The notes below the pieces were generated by a model. It saw nothing but the letters and a program-made list of their open reading frames with translations, searched no databases and was not told the DNA's origin. Below are positions 32,351 to 43,221 of a DNA stretch of 64,000 nt, piece after piece. How positions within the stretch are numbered: the first letter of the stretch is position 1; each line of letters starts with the position of its first letter. The position numbers were made by a program, and so were the translations under genes. The DNA lies in contig JASXTE010000014.1 in assembly GCA_030280995.1 (NCBI GenBank), positions 1,054,001-1,118,000 on the forward strand, given 5' to 3'. Source of the stretch: Hemileia vastatrix (taxonomy: Eukaryota; Basidiomycota; Pucciniomycetes; Pucciniales; Zaghouaniaceae).

Positions 32351-33249
32351 GGAAAATGGGTAGATAGAAGGGTTGTGTAGTAATAGTTGTGAATTATGAT
32401 ATGAAAACATTTTGCTACAATAAGTAGTGACATGTCAAAGTGTTCAGCAGCTGCAAGATGGAGTGAAATGAATTGGCTGGCAAAATATTGAATTACCAAA
32501 TGAGGTCAAAAGGAGCTCAGTAACTTTAGTTGACAGGCTACAGTACATGCTGAATTCACTAGCTAATAGAGGCCTTTAATGAAACAAGAGTTAAGGTTCA
32601 CATCAAAATGCAGTAAAATATGCATACCAAACCAATTTACCAACACAGAGGTAGATGCTCTAAGTAAGTATCTGTAAGTATATATACTTACTTGTACCCA
32701 GCATTTAGCAAAATGAATAGCTAATGTGAGGTGTAAATGACATGGTGCCAGAATGCGCATCAAAGTAATAGTTAAGTATGCATGGAGTGGTGTGTTACTG
32801 ACACAATGGTAGATGCCCTTACTCAATTACTCAATTAGTTAAATATTTAAATATCATAAAATTGATATTTCAGAATCTTTAAGTATTATACTGTGCAATC
32901 ATATTAAAATTAATGTTGGACTCTTTAAGCTGTTATTATATATGCAAACATTTTTTATTTAATTAAAATTTTATTTCATTTTTATAAATTTAATTGAATC
33001 AATAAAAAAAATTAAAAAAAAAAAAAACCTATGGCAAAGTTGTAAATCTAAGTCCATGTAATTACTGGGACTCAGACCTTGCTTGAAGTCAGCTAGAGAG
33101 GGTTCCAGGGAGAGCAAGGAAAGAACCTTCAGTATCTCCTTGGAACTTTGAGGGATAAGATACTTTAACTTTGTAATTTTTCATTATTTTTCAAGTAAAT
33201 TTTTTATAATTTAAAAATAATATTTCTTTAGATATGATTTTTTTAATTC

Positions 33250-34977
33250 AATCTTACTATATGTAAAAAGGATTCAGACAAGGAAAGTGTTACAAGTTCA
33301 AGAACTAGTATTTCTGATTATAATAATATTACTCAAAGAGAATATAACATAGGAAATAGTCATGTCATGCAGGAGGCCAAACCCTCAGAGCAAAACATCT
33401 CACCAAGGATAGTAGAAAACCTTCCACCAGGTTTGAAAATCAAAAATGTGACAGATCAAGAAAAGATCAGCAACCTCTGCTCAGGGGTGAACAACCACAA
33501 ACAAGAGTGGACAAAATTGAAAGCAAGGCTGGAGAATTTGGAAGAAAAAGTCATGTAAAAAATGAACCAATCAGGGATATATTGCAACAAGAACAATGAA
33601 GTTCTAACCAACCCATCAAATCCCTCTACTCATCAAGGAGATTCCCCACCATCAGACATGATAACAGTGGAAAAGTGGAAATGGGAATGGATAAATACAA
33701 AATTGGGACAAAATCCAAAATCATAACCAGGTAAGCCAGGTTCATCAACCAGGTCTTTCAAAGCTTCCTCCACCACAAGTGAGCCATGCCCATCCCTAAA
33801 AAGTAAAGAAAAAACAAAAAAAGGCAGTATTCCTCAAAAACCTTGGTAAGTACTCCACCCAATAAATTAACAGGTATTAATACTGAAAAAGTTTATATAG
33901 GTGGGAGTGATTTGGAGGAGAAAAAAAATTAAATATGATAGACAATCATCAGAAGCTCCAGTTTTAACTACTTTTGATGATGGAGTTTCCTTATCTTTTA
34001 TAGATCATGTAGCTTTATTATCAGATTAAGACACTAGTATTGATGTTAAAAGCCCTAAAGAAATATATAAAATTATAAATGATGCTTATACAAAATTTAA
34101 AAACAATCAGTTAGATATAAGTTGGATAATAAACCTTAGAATAAATAATTTAATTTATGAATTCAATAAGAGATTAAATATAATGGAAATTTCTCATGAA
34201 TTAAGTATTGAAATAACTGATAATGTTATTAAAATTTTAAGAAGTAAGGTCTATCATAAGATAAAAAGAGCTTTTTAGAATATGATTAAACAGTTTATAC
34301 TTTGTAAAAATGAAAACCAATCTTTGAAAGATAAAATTTATAATATGAACAAAGAAATTAATACTTTAAAATCCCAAATGGCTTCTATCTCTGAAAAATT
34401 ATTAGTAAATGAACAGAGAAACACTTTTTGAATACATAATATAAATGAAACATTAACTGAAATTCTATTATTGAGAAAAAAAATATTGAGATTAGAAGAA
34501 AACAAGGTAAATTTATCTTAAAAATTGAATAAAGAAAATATTAATTATATCAAAAGAAATATTCAATAGGAAAAGAAAAAGAGTTGCCATTTGATAATGT
34601 TTCAGATAAAATATTTCAAGTGAAACATTCTCAGAATTCTTTGAAAGAAGAAATTAAGTGGATATATTGAAAAAATATCAGAGTTGTTAAATAATGAAAA
34701 AATTATTAAAAAAACTGATTTCAATAATCATCAAAAGAATTGGCCAAATTTAGATCAATAACCTACTTTTGATGGTGATGCAGCCTAAGACTGGAAACAA
34801 TTCATCCAGAGAATTGATAATTTAAAGTCATCATTAAAATTACAAGATGAAGAAATAAATTTTAAATGAATTTCTTTATTTAGTGATGTTGCTTTGATGT
34901 GGTATGAATCTTTTCATATGGATGAAAAAGAATACTCATGGAAGGAATGGAAACACTTAATTGAAAAACAGTGGATT
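33250..34977 (+). pseudogene. Relic of a family A/B cousin: ORF1 and gag, truncated
   Basis: 33367-33848 is homologous to ORF1 of the young element: LPPGLKIKN, KISNLCSGVNN, VEKWKWEW, and a final PW-stop directly followed by GTAAGT as in the young copy. 34020-34700 is a stop-ridden coiled-coil leader (INDAYTKFKNNQLDIS, KEINTLKSQMASISEKL). 34738-34975 is the start of the capsid region (NWPNLDQ, PTFDGDAA, IQRIDNLKSSLKLQDEEI, ALMWYESF, WKEWKHLIEKQW). It ends abruptly at about 34977, where an antisense piece of another sequence begins. There is no pol and no visible LTR. Confidence 0.8.
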
Positions 34978-34997
34978 CCTCCAGCTTCAGGACTTGT

Positions 34998-35207
34998 TTA
35001 GCCAAGTGGGAAAGTTAACCCTGAAGTGGAGGTCATGCCTTCTTTATATTTATCTTTTTTAGGAGGGTTTACTTTTCCTCTATGCTTAAAATTTCTGGCT
35101 GAAATTATGATTGTCCTCCTATGGTTATATCCTGGTACATTGTTTTTAGCTTTAGACCTGGTATTAAAAGCAGGTTTATCACTTACATTATCCTGTGGAG
35201 AACTCAT
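34998..35207 (-). pseudogene. Antisense fragment, probable start of another retroelement ORF
   Basis: The minus strand from ATG at 35207 reads MSSPQDNVSDKPAFNTRSKA, then NNVPGYNHRRT and KVNPPKKDKYKEG: polar, basic and protein-like, with the FNTRSKA type of motif seen at the start of many retroelement gag proteins. It is cut at the junction with the gag relic near 34980. The family is not identified. The overlapping + strand frame is hydrophobic and less convincing. Confidence 0.35.
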
Positions 35208-35229
35208 AATGTCTAAAATAACTATTTAA

Positions 35230-36436
35230 TATGCCTAAAAAATGGAAAACCTGTATTGTATTCAGTAGAAAAAAATACTTGTAAGTTAAATACTAATAAA
35301 ATCAATGGAGCTTACCCTTTATTTATATATAATATTTATTTAAATAAAATATAATAAAATTTTAAAAATATCTGTTAAAATTTATTTAAAAAATTAAACT
35401 AGACCATAGAATAGTGAGTAATTATATTACCAAGATTTAACAAAATACCAATTTATTTGGGTGTCATATTAGTTACCAAATACCAAAGAAAATTGGGTTT
35501 ATATTGGGTACAGCTACTACTGTAAATACCTAATTTTAATTAAATAAAATTTAGTAAAACTATTCTAAGAGTTCTTTTCCACAATCACTGAGTTATGATA
35601 ACCCACTAATGTGCTTCAGACCCAAATATTTAGTTTATATGAGCTATAATAGAATAAAAATCAGGTCCTAAGGTTATACTAAAATACTAAGTAATAAATT
35701 AAGAAAGACCACCAATTTTTGGTGTGTGCTATTAAATATGTATGATTTAATAGTAAATATTAATAGTAAAACTACTTAATAATAACTGATTTATTGATTA
35801 AACCTCATGTAAAGACTAATAGAACTGTTTCACTCAATTTTTAACTCACAAGATTTGAATTGGTACATGCTAGTGGTGGAAAATAGACTAATAAAATAGG
35901 GGGTATCAAAATTAGAAATTTGTAATTATTTAAATGGTATTTCATAACACAAAAAGAAATCCACAAACTTGACATTATTTCTCTGTAAAAAGGTGTTTTT
36001 GGGACACAATATGGCATGTTTTAAAAAATAATCATGGGTTAGCTGGTGGAGACAAGAGGTAATTTGAAATAGAAGATTTCTAACTTTGATACCCCTATTA
36101 TCAAAAAAATTATGGATAGTAATTGGGGAACTACATTTTTTATCTGCCATTTATTTTGATACCCTTTATTGAGGCTAGTATGTTTTGGCCAGGGAGTCTG
36201 TTTTGCGGATTTATTTTTCTCCCGCGCAATGCATACACATGCCCAACTGATACAGGAATCGCAACAAGCTACCATAGCTTCCGTCGATTTACAATTCTAT
36301 TCTTTAAATTGGGAACAGCACTTATTACTTGAAAAAAATCCTTAGCGTGAGTTCAAAAATCTAATCTTACATTTGAGTTTTTAAAATTATGAATATCTTT
36401 TCTGCTATGAGTGACACCAAAAAAACAAAAACATCT
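35230..36436. other. Intergenic, AT-rich, nothing recognised
   Basis: The sequence shows only A/T-rich runs and short frames on both strands; none shows a motif. From about 36.1 kb base composition becomes more balanced. Confidence 0.4.
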
Positions 36437-36799
36437 GGATTCTGCTAGCAGGTGCCAATCCCCAAATTCATTTTTGATTCAAAACAACACTAAGTTATGC
36501 TGCTGTACAAAATGGTCTGCCCACTGGTCAATAAGCGGGCTTTGCACAAGCATTGAAGCGGAGGAAAACTGAGTTAAGTGAAAGATACACTACAGTAAAT
36601 GTTCGTTTCGTCTTGGGGCGCAACAATGGCGCAACAATTATGTAACAGTTATGTAACAATTATTTTTAGCACTTAAAGGTCCTAGGTGGGTCTTAAGTGC
36701 AAAAAACAATTGTTTCGCAACTGTTGCGTAATTGTTGCGCCTCATAGCGAAACAAACATGTGCTGTAGTAATAGGAATTGGCACCTAATAGCAGGTGCC
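36437..36799. repeat. Palindrome-ended repeat D, interrupted by a MITE
   Basis: The left end TCTGCTAGCAGGTGCC and right end GGCACCTAATAGCAGGTGCC (36780-36799) are versions of a 20-bp palindrome. Without the nested element and one copy of its 3-bp duplication, the length is 177 bp, equal to the copy at 39797-39973. Internal landmarks shared: CAATCCCC, GCTGC(T)GTACAA/GCTGCACAAG, GAGTTAAGTGAAAGATA, ATTGGCACC. Confidence 0.75.
36588..36770. mobile_element. CACTA-type MITE, 183 bp, in repeat D
   Basis: The left end is CACTACAGTAAATGTTCG; the right end read in reverse is TACTACAGCACATGTTTG. The inverted arms continue for about 60 bp (TTTCG..., GGCGCAACAAT..., GCACTTAAG) around a centre near GGTCCTAGGTGGGTC. 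Flanks are ATA at 36585-36587 and 36771-36773. The uninterrupted copy of the host repeat (39945-39955, AAAGATAGGGATTGG) serves as the empty site. A CACTA start with a 3-bp duplication identifies the EnSpm/CACTA superfamily; it encodes nothing. Confidence 0.8.
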
Positions 36800-37239
36800 C
36801 ACGTTTTTTTCGGTTGAAAAAATATGCATATTCATAATATCTTAAAAATTGGAGTCTCTCTTGTCACGGTTCTATTTTCGATTTTTGGGGCGCATATAAT
36901 GATTTTATCACCACAAGTAGGTGGAAAACTAAGATTTCCTGTGCTACTCCGTATTCAAGCAGTTTATTCTTCTTTCATTGATGTTGCGTGTTAATAGAGG
37001 ATGAACAGGGTTGTGAAAATTAAAATCTGATGCGTTGGCCTGAGAAAATGAGATTACAACTCCAGCCTCTGCTAAACCACAGACATTTTTGCGACTTATT
37101 GCTGCACCAATTATTTGCTATAAATTCTTGGGCCTTCGCTCAATTTTCAGCTTTCAATTCACACTTATTTCTCTCATTATCTTTGAATAAGTTCAATTTT
37201 ATATTTACATTCTTTTTAAATTCAAATACCACATTCGAT

Positions 37240-38322
37240 ATGTTTCGCTCTTTACCTCTTTTAGTTTTAATTGCTTGTCAGTTTCCTTCGAGCTTTCTTC
37301 GTAATAATTGCTTTTTGGTGGCTCACTTCTCTTGTCTATTCTAGGCGTCAGTCTCATCAACACTGCTCCCTTACTTGACTTAAGTCTGTGAGCCGTAGTT
37401 TTTTATTTTTTAAAATAAATTATTGGAAAGCCAATAAATATAAGTTTCTCTGCAGCCCCAATACAGATATAGTAGAAGATTTGATTGGAGGCGATGGTAA
37501 GCTATTAAACCTGAGAGCTCGCTCTACCGCTCAAAATAGTTCTACCAAGTAAGCCACGTAATTTTTTTTAGACAATCTTAAATTTTGTTTTCTTTGCTTT
37601 ATGGCTGGATGATCCCCAACATTTTTTCCCTTCTATATTTTAATGAAAAGGAAAAGACACCACAAGAAGAAGCCTAGTAAAAGTGTTTCAGCCACTAGGT
37701 AGGCAATCCTCCCCTAATGTTGATAGCTTTGACTTAATATTTTGTTGGTGTAGCTCTCACACTACGAAAGCTTCCACCACTACTGAAGCTTCTGACAGCT
37801 CTGAAGCTGATGATTCTACCGATGCCTCTGGCGCGACTGCAGAACCAACTTCCAGTAGTAGCAGCTCGTTGTCTATGTTAAAACCGGTTACAGGTCTTCT
37901 TGGCGGGTTGCCAGTTATATCTAGCTTGCCCATTTTACCACACAAAAGACGTGGGCTTTCTGTTGGAGGGTGGGGTACTTAATATTTTTTAATTGAGCTT
38001 ACATATGTTTATAAACTGTGCTTGTTTTTAGAATGACGGATTCCCTACCAATTAGTAAGTTGAAAACCGGGGTGAGCGGTTTGGTTAGTCATGTTACTGG
38101 ATTACTGGGTCTCCGTCTCAAGAAACGAAGTGGGCTTGGTCTTCCACTAGATAGGTGAGATATTTAACTTATTTTTCCTAAAATCCTGGATTATTTTTTT
38201 AATATTGGACTGGATCTTTTCTATTTTTTTCCCCTTACGTGAATAGCTTGACCGAGACACTACCCAGCAACAGTTTGTTGTCCAATTTGGGAAATCCCAC
38301 TCAACTTTTGGGTGCAATTTAA
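37240..38322 (+). CDS. Putative secreted protein with dibasic motifs, 7 exons, 219 aa
   Basis: Not recognised as a known family. Exons: 37240-37300, 37345-37387, 37456-37548, 37651-37698, 37754-37969, 38032-38154, 38247-38322; phases are consistent and total 660 nt. The start MFRSLPLLVLIACQFPSSFL is a classical signal peptide. Then come DIVEDLIGGDGKLLNLRARS, a basic stretch TKKRHHKKKPSK, a Ser/Thr/Glu-rich spacer (KASTTTEASDSSEADDS), and two related blocks: GLLGGLPVISSLPILPHKRR and GLVSHVTGLLGLRLKKR. It ends SNLGNPTQLLGAI. KR/RR sites after each Gly/Leu block suggest Kex2 processing into peptides. Intron 1 is short (44 nt) and intron 5 has a weak donor (GTGGGG), so those borders are least sure. 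It sits alone between repeats, as candidate effectors often do in such genomes; that role is inference. Confidence 0.6.
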
Positions 38323-39796
38323 ACTAGTAAGTATATAATCTTTAAATTCAACGTCCATCATCACTCGTTTAAAAAATATTTCAGTATGGGCGCAGTAACA
38401 TTCACAGATCTTATATCTTAAACCCAAGACTGGATAAGAGATAAGATTCATTATTGGTAGTTTAAATTGAATTTGAATTCTGGCTATTTATCCGCTAGAG
38501 CTTTAGATTTAAATTATTTGTTCCAGTTTTTTTCATGGGGTTTGGACTTCTTTGATCTTTTGATCATTTTACATTATTTTTATAAGTAATTTTTCAGTTT
38601 GAGCAAATTTTAGACATGGGTGATTACAGATTCGTTCGAGTGTTTTACCCAAATTTTAACATTCAATTTATTTATCTATTTTTTGCAAAATTATGATTAT
38701 CGGTGGGCCTTTAAAGAAATTTACCCAGAGACGCAAACGAGACTAAGAAATAAAACACAAAACCTCAGAGGCTGTACAAATTAACTCGTTTACTTAATTA
38801 TAGTTTCTACCGAATATACGAGAGTAAAAAACTAAAATAAAAAAGTAAAAATTATAAAAATAGAACAAATAACCGAAAAATAAAAATAACATGGAAAATA
38901 AAATTAAAAGAAAGAGTAGGAAAGAAATAAATAAATAAAAAATTAAAGTAAATTAAACTATCAAAGATCAAATTAAAATATAAATTGATTCTTCAAAAAA
39001 TATAGCCACAAGAAACTTGAATGAAAGGTGTTTATCAGCAAAAGAAAATAGGTTCAATTCTTTAGTTAAATTGTAAGAATTTTAAAACTTTTAAGATACT
39101 AGTGAAAATAGTACCTTGATTAAATAATAGAAAGTATTAATATTTATATGAATGATATAAAAGAGAGGCTGAACATTCAGTCACTCTTATTATAAGAAAT
39201 AACTGCTACAGCCTATTTTAGGTGGCCTCAAATCTTACTAAACACACCTAGCGTGTTTCATTTGAAAAACACTACACAAACATGCCATGAAACATGGCTG
39301 AATTGGTTCTTGGGGTCTGAAACATGGGACCAAATATGTCCTACTTGTGTGAAATTTTCTGAACCACAATTCAGCCCACCAATAACCACATCCTCTCAGT
39401 TAACTTCACATCACCTTCCTTCCATCCTAACTCAAATACTCCACATCAAATCTCTTCTCTCCCAGCTCTTTTCCAAATCAAATTTTAATTCTTAAAAATA
39501 CAGAAATTCTATTACTTTTTATTCTCATGAATATATAACATATTTTTAAGTTTCTCCTTTTCTTCAATTTCTTTTTCTTTATTAACTAATTTCTTTGCTT
39601 AGTTTTAATTTATCATGCCTCATCCGAAATCTAATTTTCAAAAATTTACTCAATTGAAACCATCTGACCTTCAGATTTCATTTCACTGGCAAAATTAAAA
39701 TCTAATTTTAAAGCCTGTTTTGGCTATGCAAGGTCCACTAAAGTTTTTTGTTTATGCAGATCAAAATTGAGTGGCTTTCACTGCAAAAAATCAAGT
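38323..39796. other. Intergenic, nothing firm
   Basis: A/T-rich with an A-rich stretch at 38.75-39.0 kb. A frame at 39253-39495 is open for 80 codons but shows no motif. GAAACATG occurs several times near 39.25-39.33 kb. Confidence 0.4.
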
Positions 39797-39973
39797 GGCA
39801 CCTGCTAGCAGGTGCCTATCCCCATCTTCAGTTTTGTTTTAAGAGTAAATTTAATTTGATGCTGCACAAGCTAGTTTTCTCATTACTCAGTGCGCGGTCT
39901 TTCAAGAAGAATTACAGCTGAGCTGAAATTGAGTTAAGTGAAAGATAGGGATTGGCACCTGCTATAAGGTGCC
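39797..39973. repeat. Palindrome-ended repeat D, uninterrupted 177-bp copy
   Basis: It begins with the perfect 20-bp palindrome GGCACCTGCTAGCAGGTGCC (39797-39816) and ends with the near-perfect GGCACCTGCTATAAGGTGCC (39954-39973). It corresponds along its length to 36437-36799 once the MITE there is removed. It has no coding capacity. Probable non-autonomous mobile element. Confidence 0.75.
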
Positions 39974-40189
39974 CATGTATTTATTCTGGTGTTTTATTGA
40001 GTGGAAGTGGAGTTGAAATGAAAAACTGGAGGTAAAATGTATTTGACAACAAATAAAATTAAGGAAAGATTTAAAAACGATGAATGAAAATACAAGAAGG
40101 AAAATAAGGCTTCTTTAACCAGGTTTAAAGTTACTGAAGATGATGAAAAAAATGGAATCAAATATGTTTCTGAAAACTCAACTCTATGT

Positions 40190-41045
40190 GTCCTCTTTAT
40201 GATCAAATGGATGAGCTCTTTGAACAAAGATCTGATTTCAACCCCTTGCACATGAATCAAGGTACAAGAATTTCTGAGTCTCATAAAAAAATGAAAAATT
40301 TCCTAAATAACCTTTACTTTACTCTCCTTAATTTCAAGAACTAAATGAATTTCCTGAAATTGAGCTCAATGAGACCATGGTAGTAAGCTTAAACTTCTTT
40401 TCAAATTATTATTTCTTTTGTATTACTGATTTACTCCCCATGTATCAACCAGACCCAAGGCTAATGAAATTAAGAAATTCACAAGGAAGTAACTGATGAT
40501 AAAGGTCTAGAAGATACAAAATCAGCCCCTTCTAGCAACAAACTCAAGAAAAGAGCTTCTTTTAGTTTTGTGATAGCTCAATCTATTTCAAAGGCTGTTT
40601 TTTCTGATTATTGGAGATTGTTAATAAAAATGAAGAAGGTCATATCTCTTATTTTTTTATTTACTAAAGAATTTTTCTTAATTTAATTCTCTTATTATTA
40701 AAATATAAAATTGTTTCAGAAAAAGAAAAATCTCACATCAAAATCATGAAGTTGCAGTGTCAAGAAAAAACTGTGGAACATCAAAAAAATTTTGAGGAAA
40801 AAAAGAGGCTTCATCAATAATAAAACAATGAAAATTATTTGTAAATAGAGAGAGATTTCTTAGATTTAGAGAGGGATAAGGTTGGAATTCAAAGAAAGGA
40901 CAATGAAAGCTTTAAAAATAATCAGTTTCAATTTCAGCATGCCAAAATTAAGTTACAAGTTGATGAATTAAAAATGAAGAAACTCAGTGCTGAAAAATCA
41001 ATAAATCAAGCCTTTTTACTTGCCTGTGTAAATTCAAACAAATAA
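40190..41045 (+). pseudogene. Decayed multi-exon gene-like sequence, not recognised
   Basis: Stretches of protein-like sequence (MDELFEQRSDFNPLHMNQ, ELNEFPEIELNETM, KEVTDDKGLEDTKSAPSSNK, ISKAVFSDYW, then a coiled coil IKLQVDELKMKKLSAEKSIN) are separated by plausible introns, for example GTAGTAAG...CAACCAG near 40380-40453 and GTCATATC...TTTCAG near 40639-40720. Several stops interrupt the frame. The acidic linker followed by a long coiled coil resembles accessory proteins of DNA transposons, but I cannot name it. Confidence 0.3.
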
Positions 41046-41556
41046 AATTCTAATATTTAAGAGATGCTTTTATTACTCCATTAAATTTCAATAAATATTA
41101 TTACATTTCTTTCTGAATTTCCTCTTTAATTTAAACATGAAATTTTTCAAACAATTATTGTATATTTTTCCTTAGATGCGTAAACTGCTAATTATTATTT
41201 TTTCTAACTGAAATATTGATAGCTATACATCTAAATTTGAATCCCTCAGTAATACTTTCTGTCTTTCTATAAATTATATTTATGAATTTGTCTTTTGTCT
41301 TTCATTTTTTCCCAAATACTATTTTATTTCTCAGATTCTTTTCTGGGTGTATATCACAATCTATTTTCTATCTCAAAAAATTTTTATGTCAAAAAAATAA
41401 TTTGGAAATACCTCCCATGCTTTTTATATTAAAAGGGGGCCACCAATTTTTTCATGTGTCAAAAAAAATGGCAATACTCTTTCCTGTATATTATTGAAGT
41501 AGGGGCCTTTATTTCCAAATTTTAAGCTCATTCCATAAATTAAAATTTAAGCAAGT
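41046..41556. other. Intergenic, nothing recognised
   Basis: T-rich sequence. The frame at 41282-41497 is hydrophobic through composition only. Confidence 0.35.
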
Positions 41557-41645
41557 CACCACACAATATTTGGGGGAAGCTTGCTAGCAAGTCCTCAAAT
41601 TGAAGTCAGATAGAACTCAGATGGAAGTCAGATGGAACTCATGCT
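41557..41645 (+). repeat. Terminus of repeat E
   Basis: CACCACACAATATTTGGGGG is followed by the palindromic GCTTGCTAGCAAG and by GTCAGATGGAACTCA-type units. The same end occurs at 56728 and, more diverged, at 53494, and in inverse orientation at 58570-58590. Confidence 0.6.
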
Positions 41646-42240
41646 ATACTCCTCTTTAACAACAGCTTGCACTCTTCATTAATGAAGGGTGAATCTTTAC
41701 TGAAAAAATTGTGAAACTTATATAAACTCTGTTTAGAAATTACAATAAAGAAAGTTAAAGAATCTTCTCAACACAGATTTATTTTTCATTAAATAATTTT
41801 TTATCTTATTTTCAATTCTATTTTATCAATAAAATTACAGAAAAATGGATTATGAATTCTAAAGTTATCATTTTTCAATTGATTTATTATTTTAAGAAAA
41901 TCTATTTCAAAACAAATGAAATATAAAATGTAAATTTTAAAGGTCAAAAAATCGTTACTTGAGAATTAAAAATTGTAATATTTTAATAGACACCATACAA
42001 ACTGAATTTGTATTGTATTTCATACAAGAATGTTTATATTGAAAAATGTTGTTTGTTGAACTTAAATGAATTATATGAGAAGCACATTGAACCATCAGGA
42101 TTTTTAGATTTTTAGATCTAGCACTAAGTAAAAACCACAAAAAACCAAAAAAAAGAAAAGAAAAACCTGAGTCATGTGTTATTGATTAATTTTTAACATA
42201 ATAAAACTGAAAAGTTTTTTCACTTTTAATATAGATATAG

Positions 42241-42690
42241 ATTAGGCGCTGTCTTGCGTAGCGAACTGTCGCTGCACGTGACCAGCCCTCTCCAGCCACA
42301 CCCTGGGTCAGATAGACCATAGTACTTTGATACTATGGTCCATCTGCCCAAGGGGGCATAGGAGAAGGCTGGCCACATACAGCAAAGAGTCACAGCGACA
42401 GTTCGCTGCACGTGACAGTGCCTTCTCCCTGGCTATGGTCAGATGGACCATAACATTAAGTTATGGTCTATCTGACCAAGCCAAGGTGTGGAAAAAAAAG
42501 GTCACATACAGCAAAGTATCTCTGCGATACTTTGCTGCACATGACAAGTAATGGTTTAGGTGGCCAGGTCAAATGGACCATATCATAAAACAGATATGGT
42601 TTGTTTGACCCAGCCTTTGGTGGCTAGCTGCTGGTCACATGCAGCAAAGTGTCGCAGCAATACTTTGCTGCACGTGACTAAGTAGCAGGC
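42241..42690. repeat. Array of alternating palindromes (about 130-bp period)
   Basis: Two hairpin types alternate. Type A: arms of AGCGA near 42260, CAGCGA at 42393, CAGCAAAGTATC at 42509-42537 (12-bp perfect arms, 5-base loop) and GCAGCAAAGT at 42641-42671; all four are followed by CACGTGAC or CACATGAC. Type B: CAGATAGACCATAGTA at 42309-42346, GGTCAGATGGACCATAAC at 42437-42477 and GGTCAAATGGACCATATC at 42567-42610, arms of 16-18 bp with 1-3 mismatches. Spacing of type A units is about 136, 128 and 133 bp. At the right edge AGTAGCAGGCACCAATCC resembles an end of repeat D. Confidence 0.8.
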
Positions 42691-43221
42691 ACCAATCCTG
42701 GCTCAAAAATGAGCCATAAGAAATTGAATGTTTGATTAATATAGCAAAAATACGTGAGTTAAAATACTGTGGTCCCATGAAAATAAAAATAATTGTGGGA
42801 TTTTTTTTCATGGGATCAGAGAATGTGAGTTTAAAAAAAGGTTCAATGCACCATAATTTAAACATTATGATCCATCAAACCATGAATAAGGGAACTGGGA
42901 CACGTGATGACTTTGGAATAAGTATATAGGTAATTATTTTTTCAATGTGAAAAGTGAGTAATTGGGGAGTTTCATAGGACTAAATCAACAAAAAATTTAT
43001 TTTATTCAACTACATTTTACTACATATTTGATAGGAAATAACATATATATAAATTCGTGACTGGCAACATGGAGAGAGAGAAAAAAAGTAAGCAGAGATT
43101 AAACATAATATTTATATAAGGTTATGGATTTTAAGTTTATGGAATTGAGAAAGGTTTTTATTAGGGGTTTAACAGAATTTTACTAGAGAGAAACACATTT
43201 GCGCAGCCTTTTCTGGCACTT

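Larger units (their letters stand above)
31003..32821 (+). mobile_element. Decayed PIF/Harbinger-type DNA transposon
   Basis: The left terminal inverted repeat GAGCATCTGTCTCTGTGTTGG (31006) is matched in inverse orientation twice on the right. At 32637-32660 22 of 24 bases agree (followed by TAA), and at about 32794-32818 17 of 25 agree (followed by TTA, matching TTA before the left end). Three-base TTA/TAA targets are typical of PIF/Harbinger. It encloses the transposase remnant at 31764-32350. Which right end is original is uncertain; the inner one could belong to a nested deletion derivative. Confidence 0.6.

Noticed and set aside
35026..35229. Hydrophobic 67-codon + strand frame
   Set aside because: The antisense frame over the same bases is polar and protein-like (NTRSKA motif); the + frame looks like its mirror.
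36588..36770. tRNA or structured RNA gene
   Set aside because: The strong foldback is explained by MITE inverted arms and the flanking ATA duplication.
42226..42551. Two small frames over the palindrome array
   Set aside because: Both frames follow the repeat unit and are explained by the hairpin sequence, not by coding.
42241..42690. CRISPR-like array
   Set aside because: The units are themselves inverted repeats without unique spacers, and the genome is eukaryotic.
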